The notes: generated from the letters alone by a model not told the origin. Positions 1 through 10,234 are shown, counted from the stretch's first letter. The stretch is 64,000 bases of DNA from Opitutales bacterium (GCA_022824405.1 JAJDZZ010000074.1:62001-126000); one strand, 5' to 3'. Made by a program: numbers and translations.

Positions 1-321
1 ACCATGGGGGTGGCTTGGAGCGTTTCCGCATTCGGGGTGTTTTACCGGGACATAAGCCCAGTGGTGCAAATTTTCAGCATTTGCATGTTATGGATGAGCG
101 GGGTGTTTTTTTCGGCCAGGGATATTCCGGAAGTCGCCTGGAATTTTTTGAGATTCAATCCGATATTGTTGAATATTGAACTCTGCAGGGATGTCGTTCT
201 TTGGAATCTGCAACCCAATTTCCTCTGGATAACCTATATTTACTTATCCTCCATTATTGTTTTCTTCCTCGGCTTTTGGGTGTTCAGGTCGCTGAAACCC
301 GCCTTCGCCGATGTCATGTAG
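1..321 (+). CDS. Polysaccharide ABC transporter permease, C-terminal part (Wzm-like)
   Basis: This is the last ~106 residues of an ABC-2 type inner-membrane permease; the rest lies before the window. Two hydrophobic stretches are visible (about residues 25-45 and 72-95), separated by a loop rich in aromatic residues, which fits the C-terminal half of Wzm/TagG-type polysaccharide and O-antigen exporters. The ATPase gene starts 9 bases after the stop and is of the matching Wzt type, so the two probably form one exporter moving a lipid-linked glycan across the inner membrane. The assignment rests on hydrophobicity and neighbourhood more than on a signature motif. Confidence 0.75.
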   Translation, partial: TMGVAWSVSAFGVFYRDISPVVQIFSICMLWMSGVFFSARDIPEVAWNFLRFNPILLNIELCRDVVLWNLQPNFLWITYIYLSSIIVFFLGFWVFRSLKPAFADVM

Positions 322-329
322 TTATTCGC

Positions 330-1649
330 ATGCATGCTTCCAAGGCAGGGTCGCTGATCGATGTCAGGAGAGTTTTCAAATACTATAGAATTTGGCGCGA
401 TCCCCAGGCCCGGTTCAAATCCATTCTGTTATCCCTCCTGCTGAAGGGATTCCAGTTGCTGAGAATTCCATGGTCTAAGGCATTGGGCCGTAAATTGGGG
501 AACCGTATCCGGGGTCTTCATCGCGATTTTTTTGCCCTTCAGGATGTATCCCTGCAACTCTCCAGAGGCGAAACCGTCGGAATAATCGGGTTGAATGGGT
601 CCGGAAAATCGACCTTATTGCAAATTATTGCCGGGGTAGTGCAACCCTCCGCGGGGAACGTTTGCGTCAATGGAAGGGTCGCGGCTTTGCTTGAACTGGG
701 TGCGGGATTCAATGAAGAGTTCACCGGAAGAGAAAATGTTTTCCTGAATGCGGCAATTTGGGGTCTGGAAAAACCACAGATCGAGGAAAGAATGGAGGAA
801 ATTATCAATTTTTCCGAAATTGGGCAATTTATCGATCAACCCGTAAAAACCTATTCCTCGGGAATGAAGGTTCGCTTGGCATTTTCCGTCCTCACCCAAA
901 TCAAACCCGATATATTCATTATAGATGAAGCTTTGTCCGTTGGAGACGCCTATTTTAGCCATAAGTCGACCAATTATATAAGGGAATATGTAAATGGCGG
1001 CGGTACCCTGTTATTGTGCAGTCACGACTTGAATGCCGTAAAAACGCTTTGTCATCGGGCCATCCTTCTGGAATCGGGGAGGATTGTGGAAGAAGGGGAC
1101 TGCGAAAGGGTGGTGGATTACTTCAACGCAATTATCAGCAAGAGAAAGGACGATTTTAAAATCAGGCAGTATAAAAACGCTTCCGGGAAGTACATAACGA
1201 GATCGGGTAGCGGGGAGGTCGTGATCGAAGAATTCAAAATTCTGGATGAAAAAAGAACCGAAACCATCGATTTTCATAGAGGAGAACGGTTAGTTGTAAA
1301 AATCAAATGCACCGCCAGGAAGGCTGTGGACCAGCTTACGGCCGGGATCAAAATTTGTGACCGTATCGGATCCACCGTTTTCGGGGTGAATTCATTCCAT
1401 CTGGAAGAAGATATAAGAAATGTGCAACGGGGTGAACATTTGGAGTTCGACTTTTTCATCGACCTCAATCTGGTTCCCGGAGAGTACTCCATTACGGCGG
1501 CAATTCACTCGGATGACAGTCATCTGAAAGGGAATTACGATTGGATCGAGAATATGAGCGTTGTCAGGATAAACGGCCGCAAAACGGATCATTTCACCAT
1601 TGGAACAGCCTACTTGAACAGTCGGGTAACCGTTGAGAGAAGGATATGA
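330..1649 (+). CDS. Polysaccharide ABC transporter ATP-binding protein with C-terminal glycan-binding domain (Wzt-like)
   Basis: This 439-residue ATPase would power export of a lipid-linked polysaccharide. Walker A (GLNGSGKST, about 87-95), the signature region (YSSGMKVRLA, about 165) and Walker B (IFIIDEAL, about 185) are all present. The N-terminus carries the extra ~60 residues typical of Wzt/TagH proteins. After about residue 265 comes a beta-rich domain of ~170 residues matching the Wzt C-terminal domain, which in characterised systems reads the capped end of the O-chain. The ATG at 330 is preferred: an in-frame ATG at 201 would put 43 unrelated residues inside the permease gene. The last 4 bases overlap the next gene (ATGA). 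Confidence 0.9.
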   Translation: MHASKAGSLIDVRRVFKYYRIWRDPQARFKSILLSLLLKGFQLLRIPWSKALGRKLGNRIRGLHRDFFALQDVSLQLSRGETVGIIGLNGSGKSTLLQIIAGVVQPSAGNVCVNGRVAALLELGAGFNEEFTGRENVFLNAAIWGLEKPQIEERMEEIINFSEIGQFIDQPVKTYSSGMKVRLAFSVLTQIKPDIFIIDEALSVGDAYFSHKSTNYIREYVNGGGTLLLCSHDLNAVKTLCHRAILLESGRIVEEGDCERVVDYFNAIISKRKDDFKIRQYKNASGKYITRSGSGEVVIEEFKILDEKRTETIDFHRGERLVVKIKCTARKAVDQLTAGIKICDRIGSTVFGVNSFHLEEDIRNVQRGEHLEFDFFIDLNLVPGEYSITAAIHSDDSHLKGNYDWIENMSVVRINGRKTDHFTIGTAYLNSRVTVERRI

Positions 1650-3091
1650 GAAGTTGGAGAGGGAAAATACCGAGATTTCGGGATGTGGAGTTCATAGCCG
1701 AGGAAGCCATGGCTATTAAAGGCAGCGCCAGAGTGGAGGAAGAAAAGAGGTTTCTGGCCAAAAATATTCGATTAATAGAAGACAATCGGGATTCCGAGGT
1801 GGAAACAGAACAACCGGATTGGCAGGTTTTTCCTATAAAAAGGACCTATCGGTTGAAAGCCCTGTTGCAATTGAACCGATTTGAATTCGTCTTCAACGTT
1901 TTCAGAGCCTTGCTCGGGCGAAACCCGAACCCGGAGGAAATGCGGGCCCAGGTTGAGGTCATAAGAAAAAATAAACTGAGAAAGCTCACTTATTTCATGA
2001 ATTTGAGAGGGGTGGAAGAAAGTAGAATTTACAATTCATCCTTCTGCGATGCGGACTGGGGGATTAGCCTGTTCGGCCGTTTTTTCAAAGTGGGGAACCT
2101 GGGTTCAATTCGGGATATCGAGATCTATTTGAGGGGTTCGGAGTCCATCTTTAACGATACGGATGACCTGGAGCGTCGGCTGGAGGATCTCCGGGCCCAT
2201 TATCGCAATATGGCTTCGTATTGGAACGTGGTCGCGGAAGCTTTCGAGGCGGAAATGGAGAAGGCGCAGGAGAGGGCTGAGGCAAAGGAAACTTCCGAGT
2301 TGGAGAATAGGGTGAAAACCGTACTCGAGACCTTGGAGGGAGCCTCTGGAAAGCGGCTGGAATACAATGAAAGTGAGATGGAAGAAGTGTATTTGGTGGA
2401 CGCTCCCAATTATTACGAAACCGGAAAGAAAAAGGGGGAGAAGGTAAAGGCGGAGGACAGGGGAAAATATCGCAGGGACTACGATTATTATACATTTGAA
2501 AACGTCTTTTACGACCCGGAGGCGGTCAAAAGGAAACAAGCCCATTACCTCCCGCTTCTGAACCATGCCCGGGAGAGTAAAAGGAGATTCCTCGACCTCG
2601 GATGCGGCCGGGGTGAATTCCTCAAACTTCTCAAGGGATACGGGATAGAAGGGGTGGGGGTGGAACAGAACTCCATCGAATGCGAGACCCTGCGAAAGGG
2701 CGGACTCAAGGTATTTCGGGAAGATATTTTCAAGTTTATTGCAGAAAATGAGAGTTTGTGGTCCGGAGTTTCCCTGCTCCACGTAATTGAACATTTGGAA
2801 AAAGACAAAACCACTCGTCTATTCGATGACCTGCTCCAAATGATTGAGCCCGGTGGAATCCTTATAATTGAAACTATAAATCCCCATTGTCCAAAATCAT
2901 TCGGCAGCTTTTTTATGGATCATACGCATGTAATTCCCTACACCCCCGAGGGAATTGCTTTTCATATGCAGAGAGCAGGATTTAAGGATGTCAGGATCCT
3001 CTACTCAAACCTGATTGACGTTTTTCATTGGAGCCCGGAGAGGAAGGCGAATTACCACGACTTTGGGGTCATCGGAAGGAAAACAGGATGA
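1646..3091 (+). CDS. SAM-dependent methyltransferase with coiled-coil and DUF4214-like region
   Basis: The 481-residue protein has three parts. An N-terminal region around residues 75-115 contains an ALLGRNPNPEEM-type stretch resembling DUF4214. A central charged helical segment (about 170-235) is probably a coiled coil. The C-terminal class I methyltransferase domain has motif I (DLGCGRGEF, about 316) and a downstream HVIEHLEK motif typical of UbiE/Methyltransf_23 members. It overlaps both neighbours by ATGA junctions, so it is translationally coupled to the exporter ATPase and the glycosyltransferase. By analogy with chain-capping enzymes of the WbdD type, it may methylate the end of the exported glycan. 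That role is inferred from position. Confidence 0.8.
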   Translation: MRSWRGKIPRFRDVEFIAEEAMAIKGSARVEEEKRFLAKNIRLIEDNRDSEVETEQPDWQVFPIKRTYRLKALLQLNRFEFVFNVFRALLGRNPNPEEMRAQVEVIRKNKLRKLTYFMNLRGVEESRIYNSSFCDADWGISLFGRFFKVGNLGSIRDIEIYLRGSESIFNDTDDLERRLEDLRAHYRNMASYWNVVAEAFEAEMEKAQERAEAKETSELENRVKTVLETLEGASGKRLEYNESEMEEVYLVDAPNYYETGKKKGEKVKAEDRGKYRRDYDYYTFENVFYDPEAVKRKQAHYLPLLNHARESKRRFLDLGCGRGEFLKLLKGYGIEGVGVEQNSIECETLRKGGLKVFREDIFKFIAENESLWSGVSLLHVIEHLEKDKTTRLFDDLLQMIEPGGILIIETINPHCPKSFGSFFMDHTHVIPYTPEGIAFHMQRAGFKDVRILYSNLIDVFHWSPERKANYHDFGVIGRKTG

Positions 3092-4191
3092 TTGGGGTTT
3101 ATGTATCGACATTTTCGAAATACGACGCGACCTGCAACGATGCGGTTTCGATGTGTGAGATTCTACTCAAATCGGGATACCGGGCCAAACTGATTGCGGC
3201 GCATTTCATGGACCCCTGCGAGTTGGTCCCATGGTTTGAATTCTCCGATGGAATGGATGCCATGGACGACAACGGGTCGCTCCTGATTTACCATTACGGC
3301 TCTTTTGATCCGAACTTTGAAAAGGTCCTCTCACTAAAATGTAAAAAGGTCTTCAGGTTTCATAATATTACCGAACCCAAATTCTTCAACGGGTACGATC
3401 CGGTTGTGGAAGACTGGTGTGCCATGGGAATAGAACAAACCAGGTATTCTCTGGGAGGATTCGACGGTTATTGGTCGAACTCCCCTTTTACCGCCGGTCA
3501 ACTTGTGCGGGCCGGTGGATTGTTGCCGGAAGATTCCGATGTTCTCTATCCCTTTCACCGGATTGAACGGAGGCTGAATGGAGGAAGGAAGGTTCCCCGG
3601 ATCAGGGAAGATAAACGGGAGATCAAGCTATTGAACGTCGGTCGCATTTGTCCCCACAAGAATCAACGCCATCTTCTGCAATGCTTCAGGGAATTACAGG
3701 CTGAATCCGACCGAACCTATAAACTGACCTTCGTGGGGAAAATAGGACCCGCCAAGTACTGGGAGGAGATCATGGAGGAACTCGCTGTATCCGGCATGGG
3801 GGAACACGTAACATTTTTAACCGATGGAATTTCCGAAAGAGAATTGGAAAAGCAGTACCGTGAGGCCGATATTTTTTGCTGTGTATCGCGGCATGAGGGT
3901 TATTGCGTGCCGGTTCTGGAGGCAATGAGCTTCTCTATTCCTGTGGTATCCACCCCCGACACAGCCTTAAGGGATACCATTGGCAGCTTTGGATTGCTCG
4001 TTGAGAATGACCGGATTCTGCAATTGAAGCATGCCATCATGAGACTTGCGAAGGAGACGAAATTTTACCATACCCTCTCGAAACTTTCCTATCTGGGATA
4101 CCGGAGAAGGGCGTCTCCCGGATTGGAAAGGGTTTTTTCCAGGAAAATTTCAACCGTCATCGAAACACAGGTTCAGCCGCAGGACAAATGA
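3088..4191 (+). CDS. Glycosyltransferase, GT-B fold (GT1/GT4 type)
   Basis: This 367-residue cytosolic enzyme probably adds a sugar to the polysaccharide exported by the adjacent ABC system. The C-terminal half has the retaining GT4 layout: a strand with NVGRICPHKN (about 190-200), VGKIG, and the nucleotide-sugar site with SRHEGYCVPVLEAMSFSIPVV, an E-x7-E motif. The ATG at 3088 overlaps the preceding stop (ATGA) and yields a normal-length N-terminal Rossmann domain. An in-frame upstream ATG at 3028 would add 20 unlikely residues. Acceptor and donor cannot be read from sequence. Confidence 0.85.
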   Translation: MIGVYVSTFSKYDATCNDAVSMCEILLKSGYRAKLIAAHFMDPCELVPWFEFSDGMDAMDDNGSLLIYHYGSFDPNFEKVLSLKCKKVFRFHNITEPKFFNGYDPVVEDWCAMGIEQTRYSLGGFDGYWSNSPFTAGQLVRAGGLLPEDSDVLYPFHRIERRLNGGRKVPRIREDKREIKLLNVGRICPHKNQRHLLQCFRELQAESDRTYKLTFVGKIGPAKYWEEIMEELAVSGMGEHVTFLTDGISERELEKQYREADIFCCVSRHEGYCVPVLEAMSFSIPVVSTPDTALRDTIGSFGLLVENDRILQLKHAIMRLAKETKFYHTLSKLSYLGYRRRASPGLERVFSRKISTVIETQVQPQDK

Positions 4192-4219
4192 GTGGAAATC
4201 TCAAATGCCAGGTATGTTG

Positions 4220-4225
4220 AGGAGG
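4220..4225 (+). promoter_or_regulatory. Strong Shine-Dalgarno of nadB
   Basis: AGGAGG lies 7 bases before the ATG at 4233, a near-perfect ribosome binding site. It fixes the nadB start and shows nadB is translated independently of the glycosyltransferase 41 bases upstream. Confidence 0.7.
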
Positions 4226-4232
4226 CCTCGCC

Positions 4233-5834
4233 ATGGGTGGAGTATTTGACATTATTGTTATCGGCAGCGGCATTGCCGGGTTGAGTTTCGCCTTGCGCAG
4301 TGCGGGATACGGTCACCGCGTGGCCATCGTAACGAAGAAGCATCAGGCGGAATCGAATACCAACTATGCCCAGGGCGGCATAGCGGTGGTAACTTCCAAG
4401 TCCGACGATTTCGAACTGCACGTTGGGGATACCCTCATATCAGGGGATGGATTGTGCGATGAAGGGGTGGTTAAGCAAATTGTGGAAGAGGGTCCGGCCC
4501 GGGTTCAGGAATTAATCCGTTTGGGCTTGGAATTTACCCGAATCAATGAAGGCGACTATTCTTTGGGAAAGGAGGGTGGACATTCCAAACGGCGCATATT
4601 GCACGTTGCGGACATGACGGGGAAAGCCATTGAAACGGCCCTCCTCAGCGCGGTTAACCAACACCCTCTGATTACCACCTTTGAACATTCATTCGCTATC
4701 GACCTCATAACTTTGAATAAACTCGAACGGGCGGGGCATGTGCGCGGCGGAGAGGGAAACCGCGTAGTGGGCCTGTATGTGCTCGATGTTTTTTCCGGAA
4801 AGGTCGCCACTTTTTCGGCCCAGGCGGTCATGTTGTCCTCCGGTGGCGCCGGTCATGTCTATCCCTTCACCACCAATCCTCCCATCGCAACCGGCGATGG
4901 CATAGCCATGGCTTACCGAGCGGGTGTTCCGATCCGTAACATGGAATTTATCCAATTTCACCCCACCACGCTTTATTCCCCTTCAGGCAAGCGTTTTCTC
5001 ATAAGCGAGGCGGTGCGCGGGGAGGGCGCCGTGCTGCGCAACCGGGATGGTGAGCGCTTTATGGAGGCCTGCGACGCGCGGGCCGAACTGGCGCCTCGGG
5101 ACGTTGTCGCCCGGGCCATTGATGCGGAAATGAAGAAAAGTGGCTCCCCCCATCTCTGGTTGGACATCAGCCACCAGCCCAGGGAGTTCCTTAAAGAGCG
5201 TTTTCCTTCCATCTTTCAAACTTGTCTCGGAGAGGGGTTGGATATCTCCAAGGATTGGATACCGGTGGTTCCCGCGGCCCATTACCTGTGCGGCGGGGTG
5301 GTTACCAACCTGCGGGCGGAAACATCCTTGGCCGGATTATATGCCTGTGGGGAAGTTGCTTGCACCGGTCTGCACGGAGCAAATCGTCTGGCCAGCAATT
5401 CTCTTCTGGAGGCATTGGTAATGGCCTACAACGGGGCCGATGCCGTCCACGGTTATTTGGCGGAGGGCTCGGAGATTCCGGACAATATGCCGAGTTGGAT
5501 CGATGGGGAAATGAGCGATCCGGATGAGCGGGTGGTGTTGACCCACAATTGGGAAGAATTGAGAAGGGCCATGTGGGATTACGTGGGCATTGTCCGGACT
5601 ACCAAGCGACTGGAACGCGCCATGAAACGGATTGAAAACCTATCGGCTGAAATCAACGAATATTACTGGAATTTCAAGGTGGAGCCACTATTGCTCGAAC
5701 TGAGAAATATGATTGTGGTGGGCGAATTGATCGTGCGTTGTGCCCTTAAGCGCAAGGAGAGTCGCGGACTCCATTACACCCTGGATTATCCCGGGAAAGC
5801 GGAAAAGGCGGTCGATACGACCCTCCGAGTCTAG
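4233..5834 (+). CDS. nadB: L-aspartate oxidase
   Basis: NadB oxidises L-aspartate to iminoaspartate, the first step of de novo NAD synthesis, using FAD. The N-terminus has the FAD dinucleotide motif GSGIAGLSFA (about 11-20). It is followed by NYAQGGIAV, the second FAD segment SSGGAGHVYPFT, and the catalytic region FIQFHPTTLY. Later come HLWLDISH, HYLCGGVVT and GLHGANRLASNSLLEALV, all typical of NadB as opposed to succinate dehydrogenase. The length (533 aa) is normal for the family and the C-terminal helical domain is complete. nadA and nadC are not in the window. It converges with the RNase gene, with only 15 bases between the stops. Confidence 0.97.
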   Translation: MGGVFDIIVIGSGIAGLSFALRSAGYGHRVAIVTKKHQAESNTNYAQGGIAVVTSKSDDFELHVGDTLISGDGLCDEGVVKQIVEEGPARVQELIRLGLEFTRINEGDYSLGKEGGHSKRRILHVADMTGKAIETALLSAVNQHPLITTFEHSFAIDLITLNKLERAGHVRGGEGNRVVGLYVLDVFSGKVATFSAQAVMLSSGGAGHVYPFTTNPPIATGDGIAMAYRAGVPIRNMEFIQFHPTTLYSPSGKRFLISEAVRGEGAVLRNRDGERFMEACDARAELAPRDVVARAIDAEMKKSGSPHLWLDISHQPREFLKERFPSIFQTCLGEGLDISKDWIPVVPAAHYLCGGVVTNLRAETSLAGLYACGEVACTGLHGANRLASNSLLEALVMAYNGADAVHGYLAEGSEIPDNMPSWIDGEMSDPDERVVLTHNWEELRRAMWDYVGIVRTTKRLERAMKRIENLSAEINEYYWNFKVEPLLLELRNMIVVGELIVRCALKRKESRGLHYTLDYPGKAEKAVDTTLRV

Positions 5835-5849
5835 CCCGAACCCTTTGGT

Positions 5850-7604
5850 TTACCGCAACTCGGATCCCGTTAACGCGTTTATGATGCGAAAATTCTCCAC
5901 GTGATAAGCGGGATCGGACCGAAAAGACAGTTTCACGTCGTACAGGCGCTCTATATCCACCAAGAGGGATTTATCCTCGCTCCGCAGCCGTTCCAGCACG
6001 GTGGGATTGAGCATTACCCGTATGGTCAGGTTATCGTGACCGTTATCGGAGCCTTTGGGCTGCAGGCGGCGCAGGATGGAAGTAAGTTGCCGTTGGATTT
6101 CCACGCTGATGGTCCTGGCCGCTTTGACGATGCCGCGTCCGTGGCAATAGGGGCAATTGGTGTAGACGCCTGTGGATATGCTCACCTCCTGCCGTTGACG
6201 GGTCATTTGCATTATTCCCAGTTGAGTGATGGGAAGAATGTGCCTCTTCGCCCTATCCACCTCCATTTCCCTACGCATGCGATAGAGCACTTTTTGCCGG
6301 GCCCGTCGATTTTTCATATCGATAAAATCGATGATAATCAGGCCGCCGATATTGCGTAATCGGATTTGGCGGGCAATGGCGGAAGCCGCTTCCAGGTTTA
6401 CCTGCAGTATGAAATCCTTGTCGTGCCCCGTTTTGTTGCGATGCGATCCGGTGTTTACATCTACCGCAACCAGGGCTTCCGTCTCCTCGATCACCACCTC
6501 TCCACCTGAGGGCAGGGGCACACGTCTCTGGAAAGTCTGTTCGATCTGTCGTTCGATGTTGAACCTCTCGAAGATGGGTATGGAGTCCTTGAACAGAGTA
6601 ATTTTTCCCAGGGATCGTTTTGATACCTGGGCCACGGCGGCGCGCATTTTCGTCCAATCGGTCTGGTTGTCGATGAGGATCCGGTCAACTTCCTCGGTCA
6701 GGAAATCGCGCACGGTGCGGCCGATGATGTCGGGCTCCCGGTAAAGGCAGGAGGCGCGTCTTCGACCCTTCAATTTTTTCTCAATATCCGCCCAGGTTTT
6801 CAGGAGCAGGTGGAGGTCGCGGATAAAATACCGCAGTTTCTTGCCCTCGCCCGCCGTGCGGATGATTACCCCCATTCCGTCTGGAATGGTGATGGTTCTC
6901 AGGATTTTGCGCAGGCGCGACCGCTCCGCCTTATCTTCGATCTTGCGGGAGATTCCGCATTGGTCGTTCTTGGGCATGAGCACCAGGAATCGCCCCGGGA
7001 GGGAGATGTTCGTTGTCGTGCGCGGTCCCTTGGTCCCAATTTGCCCCTTGGTGATTTGCACCAGAATCTCAGTGCCGACGGGGTAATGCTTCGGGATATC
7101 CTTGAGGGGGATTTTCTTCTTTTTCTTGGCTGGCCTCCGGGTGTTCCTGCGCACCACTTCTATACTGGAATCCTTGTAGGACGGGACGATGTCCCAATAG
7201 TGGAGGAACGCGTTTTTGGATTGGCCGATATTGACGAAGGCGGCTTTCAGGCCCGGTTCCAGATTCTGGATCCTCCCTTTGAAGACCGCTCCGACCAGCC
7301 GTTCTTCCCCGGCGCGCTCGACTTCGAAGCGTTCGATGACCCCGTCCTCCAATACTGCCACCCGTGTCTCCAGCGGTTCCGCATTGATAATGATCTCGCG
7401 GAAAGGTGGCGACTCCTGCTTGATGGCATGGACGATTTTCTTGAGGAACGGCCGAGACCTTTTGGCTCTTCGGTTGGCTTGTTTTTTTATGCGCCTTGCC
7501 GGCAATGGTTCGGGAGTCCCTTCCACCGGCGGTTTGCGCAGTTCTTCATCCAGTTGTTTTTCTGAAAGTAATGGGGGTGATTTTTTGATTTGTTTTTTGC
7601 TCAT
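5850..7604 (-). CDS. rng: Ribonuclease E/G family endoribonuclease
   Basis: The 584-residue protein combines a basic N-terminal extension (about 1-65, Lys/Arg rich) with an S1 RNA-binding domain (around 95-215, including [20 protein letters not shown]) and the RNase E/G catalytic core. The two metal-binding acidic motifs VAVDVNTG and IIIDFIDM are visible, and the zinc-link Cys pair is in CPYCHGRG. There is no long C-terminal degradosome scaffold, so it is closer to RNase G in size. It lies 95 bases downstream of rodA, an arrangement common for rng near cell-shape genes. It would act in rRNA maturation and mRNA turnover. Confidence 0.95.
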   Translation of the reverse strand: MSKKQIKKSPPLLSEKQLDEELRKPPVEGTPEPLPARRIKKQANRRAKRSRPFLKKIVHAIKQESPPFREIIINAEPLETRVAVLEDGVIERFEVERAGEERLVGAVFKGRIQNLEPGLKAAFVNIGQSKNAFLHYWDIVPSYKDSSIEVVRRNTRRPAKKKKKIPLKDIPKHYPVGTEILVQITKGQIGTKGPRTTTNISLPGRFLVLMPKNDQCGISRKIEDKAERSRLRKILRTITIPDGMGVIIRTAGEGKKLRYFIRDLHLLLKTWADIEKKLKGRRRASCLYREPDIIGRTVRDFLTEEVDRILIDNQTDWTKMRAAVAQVSKRSLGKITLFKDSIPIFERFNIERQIEQTFQRRVPLPSGGEVVIEETEALVAVDVNTGSHRNKTGHDKDFILQVNLEAASAIARQIRLRNIGGLIIIDFIDMKNRRARQKVLYRMRREMEVDRAKRHILPITQLGIMQMTRQRQEVSISTGVYTNCPYCHGRGIVKAARTISVEIQRQLTSILRRLQPKGSDNGHDNLTIRVMLNPTVLERLRSEDKSLLVDIERLYDVKLSFRSDPAYHVENFRIINALTGSELR

Positions 7605-7699
7605 GATGGTAAACCAGCCTTCTGGTTGGAGGTGATTCCGTTCCCAGCTGTTCCGAGCAGATCGTAACCCCGAATTGTGTTTGGAAGATCATCATTGGT

Positions 7700-8956
7700 C
7701 TAAAACACCTTGCGGTGGCGGTAAACGCTTTGGACGATACCCTGCAGGATACAACAGCTCAGGAGGAAGGAACCCCCGTAACTTAGGAAGGGTAAGGGCA
7801 GTCCTGTGATAGGCATCAATCCGATGGTCATTCCAATATTTATAAAGCCGTGAATGGTGAATATGGTAGTGACTCCGACGGTCAGGAACATTCCAAACCT
7901 GTCTCGTGCCATGCTGGCTATTCGAATGCCATTCAACAAAAGGATTCCGGAAAGGCCTATGACAGTTATACTGCCGACAAACCCTTTTTCTTCTGCCAAA
8001 ACGGAGAAGATAAAGTCGTTATGCGCTACTGAGCGCGGTAGATACCCCAACTTGGCCTGGGTGCCCTTTTTCCAACCCTTGCCCGTCAAACCCCCGGAAC
8101 CTACCGAAATCAGAGATTGATTCAGGTTCCAACCGCTACCCTTCGGGTTCACCTTGTCAGGCATGAGGAAGGTCAAAATGCGGTTGCGCTGGTAATCTTT
8201 GATATAGGGCAGGTAGGAGTGTTCTTCGTAGACACCCAAATGGCTGGTTGTGGTATAGTTATTGGATTCTAAAAAGTGATAATAGCGAGAGACGTCCCAA
8301 AGGATGATCCCGACCACCAAGGCACACCCCAACAATACGGTGGTAAAAAACTCCATCGAAAGGTTGGAAACGTATAGAAGGCCGAGTACCATTGGGAAAA
8401 GAACCAGCGCCGAACCCAAATCGGGTTGAAGTAAGATCAACACCAAGGGGAAGACGACAACCAAGGCAACTTTTGCCAAGGTGGTCAAGGATTCCTTTAA
8501 TTCCCCGATTTCGGAACGGGCCAGAATGCTGGCCACGACGACCAGGACCGATATTTTAACCACCTCTGATGGTTGAAAACTGAAGAATCCGAAATTTATC
8601 CAGCGGGTGGCTCCTTCCCTTTCTACCCCGAAAAAGTAGACCCAGGCCAACAAAGCCAGAGTTATGAGGTAGAGCCAGTGGCCCGACTTCATGAAGACCT
8701 CGTAGTCGACCAGGGATACAACCAGGTAAACCGCCGCTCCGATCAACATCCAGACGATCTGCAACTTCCATTGGGACATCGGTGAATTCATCTGGGCGCT
8801 ATAGATGAAAAACAGCCCGCCTATGGAGAGAAACAGGATGCATATGGGGTTGATCCAATCCCATTGCGGGTGTTCCTCCCGGTTCAATTTTGCGTGAGGG
8901 CTTCTTTCCAGCCTTTGGCCGGCTGTCCGAAGTGAATGGATAAAATCTGCGATCAA
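7700..8956 (-). CDS. rodA: Rod-shape peptidoglycan polymerase RodA (SEDS family)
   Basis: This 418-residue inner-membrane protein of the SEDS family (RodA/FtsW) has about ten hydrophobic segments. Diagnostic motifs include the WxxxG region early on, FFSFQPSEVVKISVL (about 125-140), LQPDLGSALV and the C-terminal GLMPITGLPLPFLSYGGS. RodA polymerises glycan strands from lipid II with a class B PBP during elongation. RodA rather than FtsW is chosen because of the following RNase G gene, the usual end of mre/mrd clusters; mreBCD and the PBP are not adjacent here. The 270-base gap before it is shared with divergent trpS and shows no clear promoter hexamers to me. Confidence 0.9.
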   Translation of the reverse strand: MIADFIHSLRTAGQRLERSPHAKLNREEHPQWDWINPICILFLSIGGLFFIYSAQMNSPMSQWKLQIVWMLIGAAVYLVVSLVDYEVFMKSGHWLYLITLALLAWVYFFGVEREGATRWINFGFFSFQPSEVVKISVLVVVASILARSEIGELKESLTTLAKVALVVVFPLVLILLQPDLGSALVLFPMVLGLLYVSNLSMEFFTTVLLGCALVVGIILWDVSRYYHFLESNNYTTTSHLGVYEEHSYLPYIKDYQRNRILTFLMPDKVNPKGSGWNLNQSLISVGSGGLTGKGWKKGTQAKLGYLPRSVAHNDFIFSVLAEEKGFVGSITVIGLSGILLLNGIRIASMARDRFGMFLTVGVTTIFTIHGFINIGMTIGLMPITGLPLPFLSYGGSFLLSCCILQGIVQSVYRHRKVF

Positions 8957-9226
8957 AAGAGAAGGATGGGTTGGGCTTTACCTGTCCTGCGGGAAGAACT
9001 CGACCCTCCGATAATAAAATAGTGTTTACCATATCGGTATCTTTTAGGATAGCAAAATACCTGTTTTAATTTGACCAGGGCGGTTTCAGGGACGACATTC
9101 CGGAGCGCGATGGAAAAATGAAGATGTCGCCTCGGTCCGGTGGTGAAGTCGCCGCGCCAGGGTTCATTGCCATCTTCAGGGTTACATCGGCAAACCATTC
9201 CACCTTTATCCGCCCCCTTCATATTC

Positions 9227-10234
9227 ATGGACGAACCGACCCGAAAAACCGTTCTTTCCGCAGCCCAGACCACCGGCATTCTGACGATTGGGAATTACCT
9301 GGGGGCCATCAGGCATTGGGTCCGGTTGATCGAGGACCACGAGTGTTTTTTCCCGTTGGTGGACATGCATGCCATTACCACGACGCCCTACCTCCCCGCC
9401 CAATTGCGCAAGCACACCCGGTCTCTCGCCGCCCAGTACATAGCTTGTGGGCTGGATCCGAAAAAATGCACCTTGTTTATTCAATCCCATGTCCTCGGCC
9501 ATGCCGAATTGGCCTGGATTCTGGGTTGCCTGACTCCGGTTGGGGATCTCCAGCGCATGACTCAGTTCAAGGACAAAATCGATAAGGGGGCGCCCATAAA
9601 TTCCGGTCTGTTGTTCTACCCGGTGCTCATGGCGGCGGATATTCTATTGTACAATGCCGATATGGTCCCGGTCGGGGAAGACCAGAAGCAACACCTGGAG
9701 TTGGTGCGCAATGTGGCGGAGCGGTTCAACAACACCTATTCGGAAACGTTCAAGGTCCCGGAGCCCAAAATCCCCTCCACCGCCAGCCGCATCATGTCCC
9801 TGCAAAAACCCGAGCGGAAGATGTCCAAATCCGACCCCAACCGGGCTTCTTACATTCTTTTGACCGATGAACCGGACCAAATCCGCAAAAAGATCGCTCG
9901 TGCCGTGACCGATTCGGGCAGGGAAGTCCGGCCTGGCCCGGACAAGCCCGGCATTACCAACCTGCTTTCCATCATGAGCGGTTTTACGGAAAAATCCATT
10001 GATGAATGCGCGGCCCGGTTCGCCGGGGAAGGATACAGTTTGTTTAAAAAAGCCGTGGCGGAAGTCGTGGTGGATGGGTTGAGGCCCATTCGGACCCGCT
10101 ACAAGGAAATCATCTCCGATCCGGCCTACTTGGATTCCGTCCTGAAAGCGGGCGCGGCGGCAGCCCAGAAAAGAGCCTTCCGCATGCTCAACAAGGTGAA
10201 CCGCAAGGTCGGTTTCGTAGAGCGTTTTTCCTGA
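9227..10234 (+). CDS. trpS: Tryptophanyl-tRNA synthetase
   Basis: TrpS charges tRNA-Trp. The class I signatures are present: the HIGH equivalent TIGNYLGA near residue 17 and a canonical KMSKSDPN near residue 200. The sequence also has LFIQSHV and the MAADILLYNADMVPVGEDQKQHLEL block characteristic of bacterial TrpS. The ATG at 9227 gives 335 residues, the usual length. An upstream in-frame start at 9140 would add 29 residues without family resemblance. Confidence 0.97.
   Translation: MDEPTRKTVLSAAQTTGILTIGNYLGAIRHWVRLIEDHECFFPLVDMHAITTTPYLPAQLRKHTRSLAAQYIACGLDPKKCTLFIQSHVLGHAELAWILGCLTPVGDLQRMTQFKDKIDKGAPINSGLLFYPVLMAADILLYNADMVPVGEDQKQHLELVRNVAERFNNTYSETFKVPEPKIPSTASRIMSLQKPERKMSKSDPNRASYILLTDEPDQIRKKIARAVTDSGREVRPGPDKPGITNLLSIMSGFTEKSIDECAARFAGEGYSLFKKAVAEVVVDGLRPIRTRYKEIISDPAYLDSVLKAGAAAAQKRAFRMLNKVNRKVGFVERFS

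Noticed and set aside
201-329. Upstream start for the Wzt-like ATPase
   Set aside because: The extra 43 residues lie within the permease gene in another frame and do not resemble Wzt N-termini.
8953-9279. 108-codon frame in the rodA-trpS gap
   Set aside because: It overlaps the starts of both genes, has no domain and would sit over their promoters.
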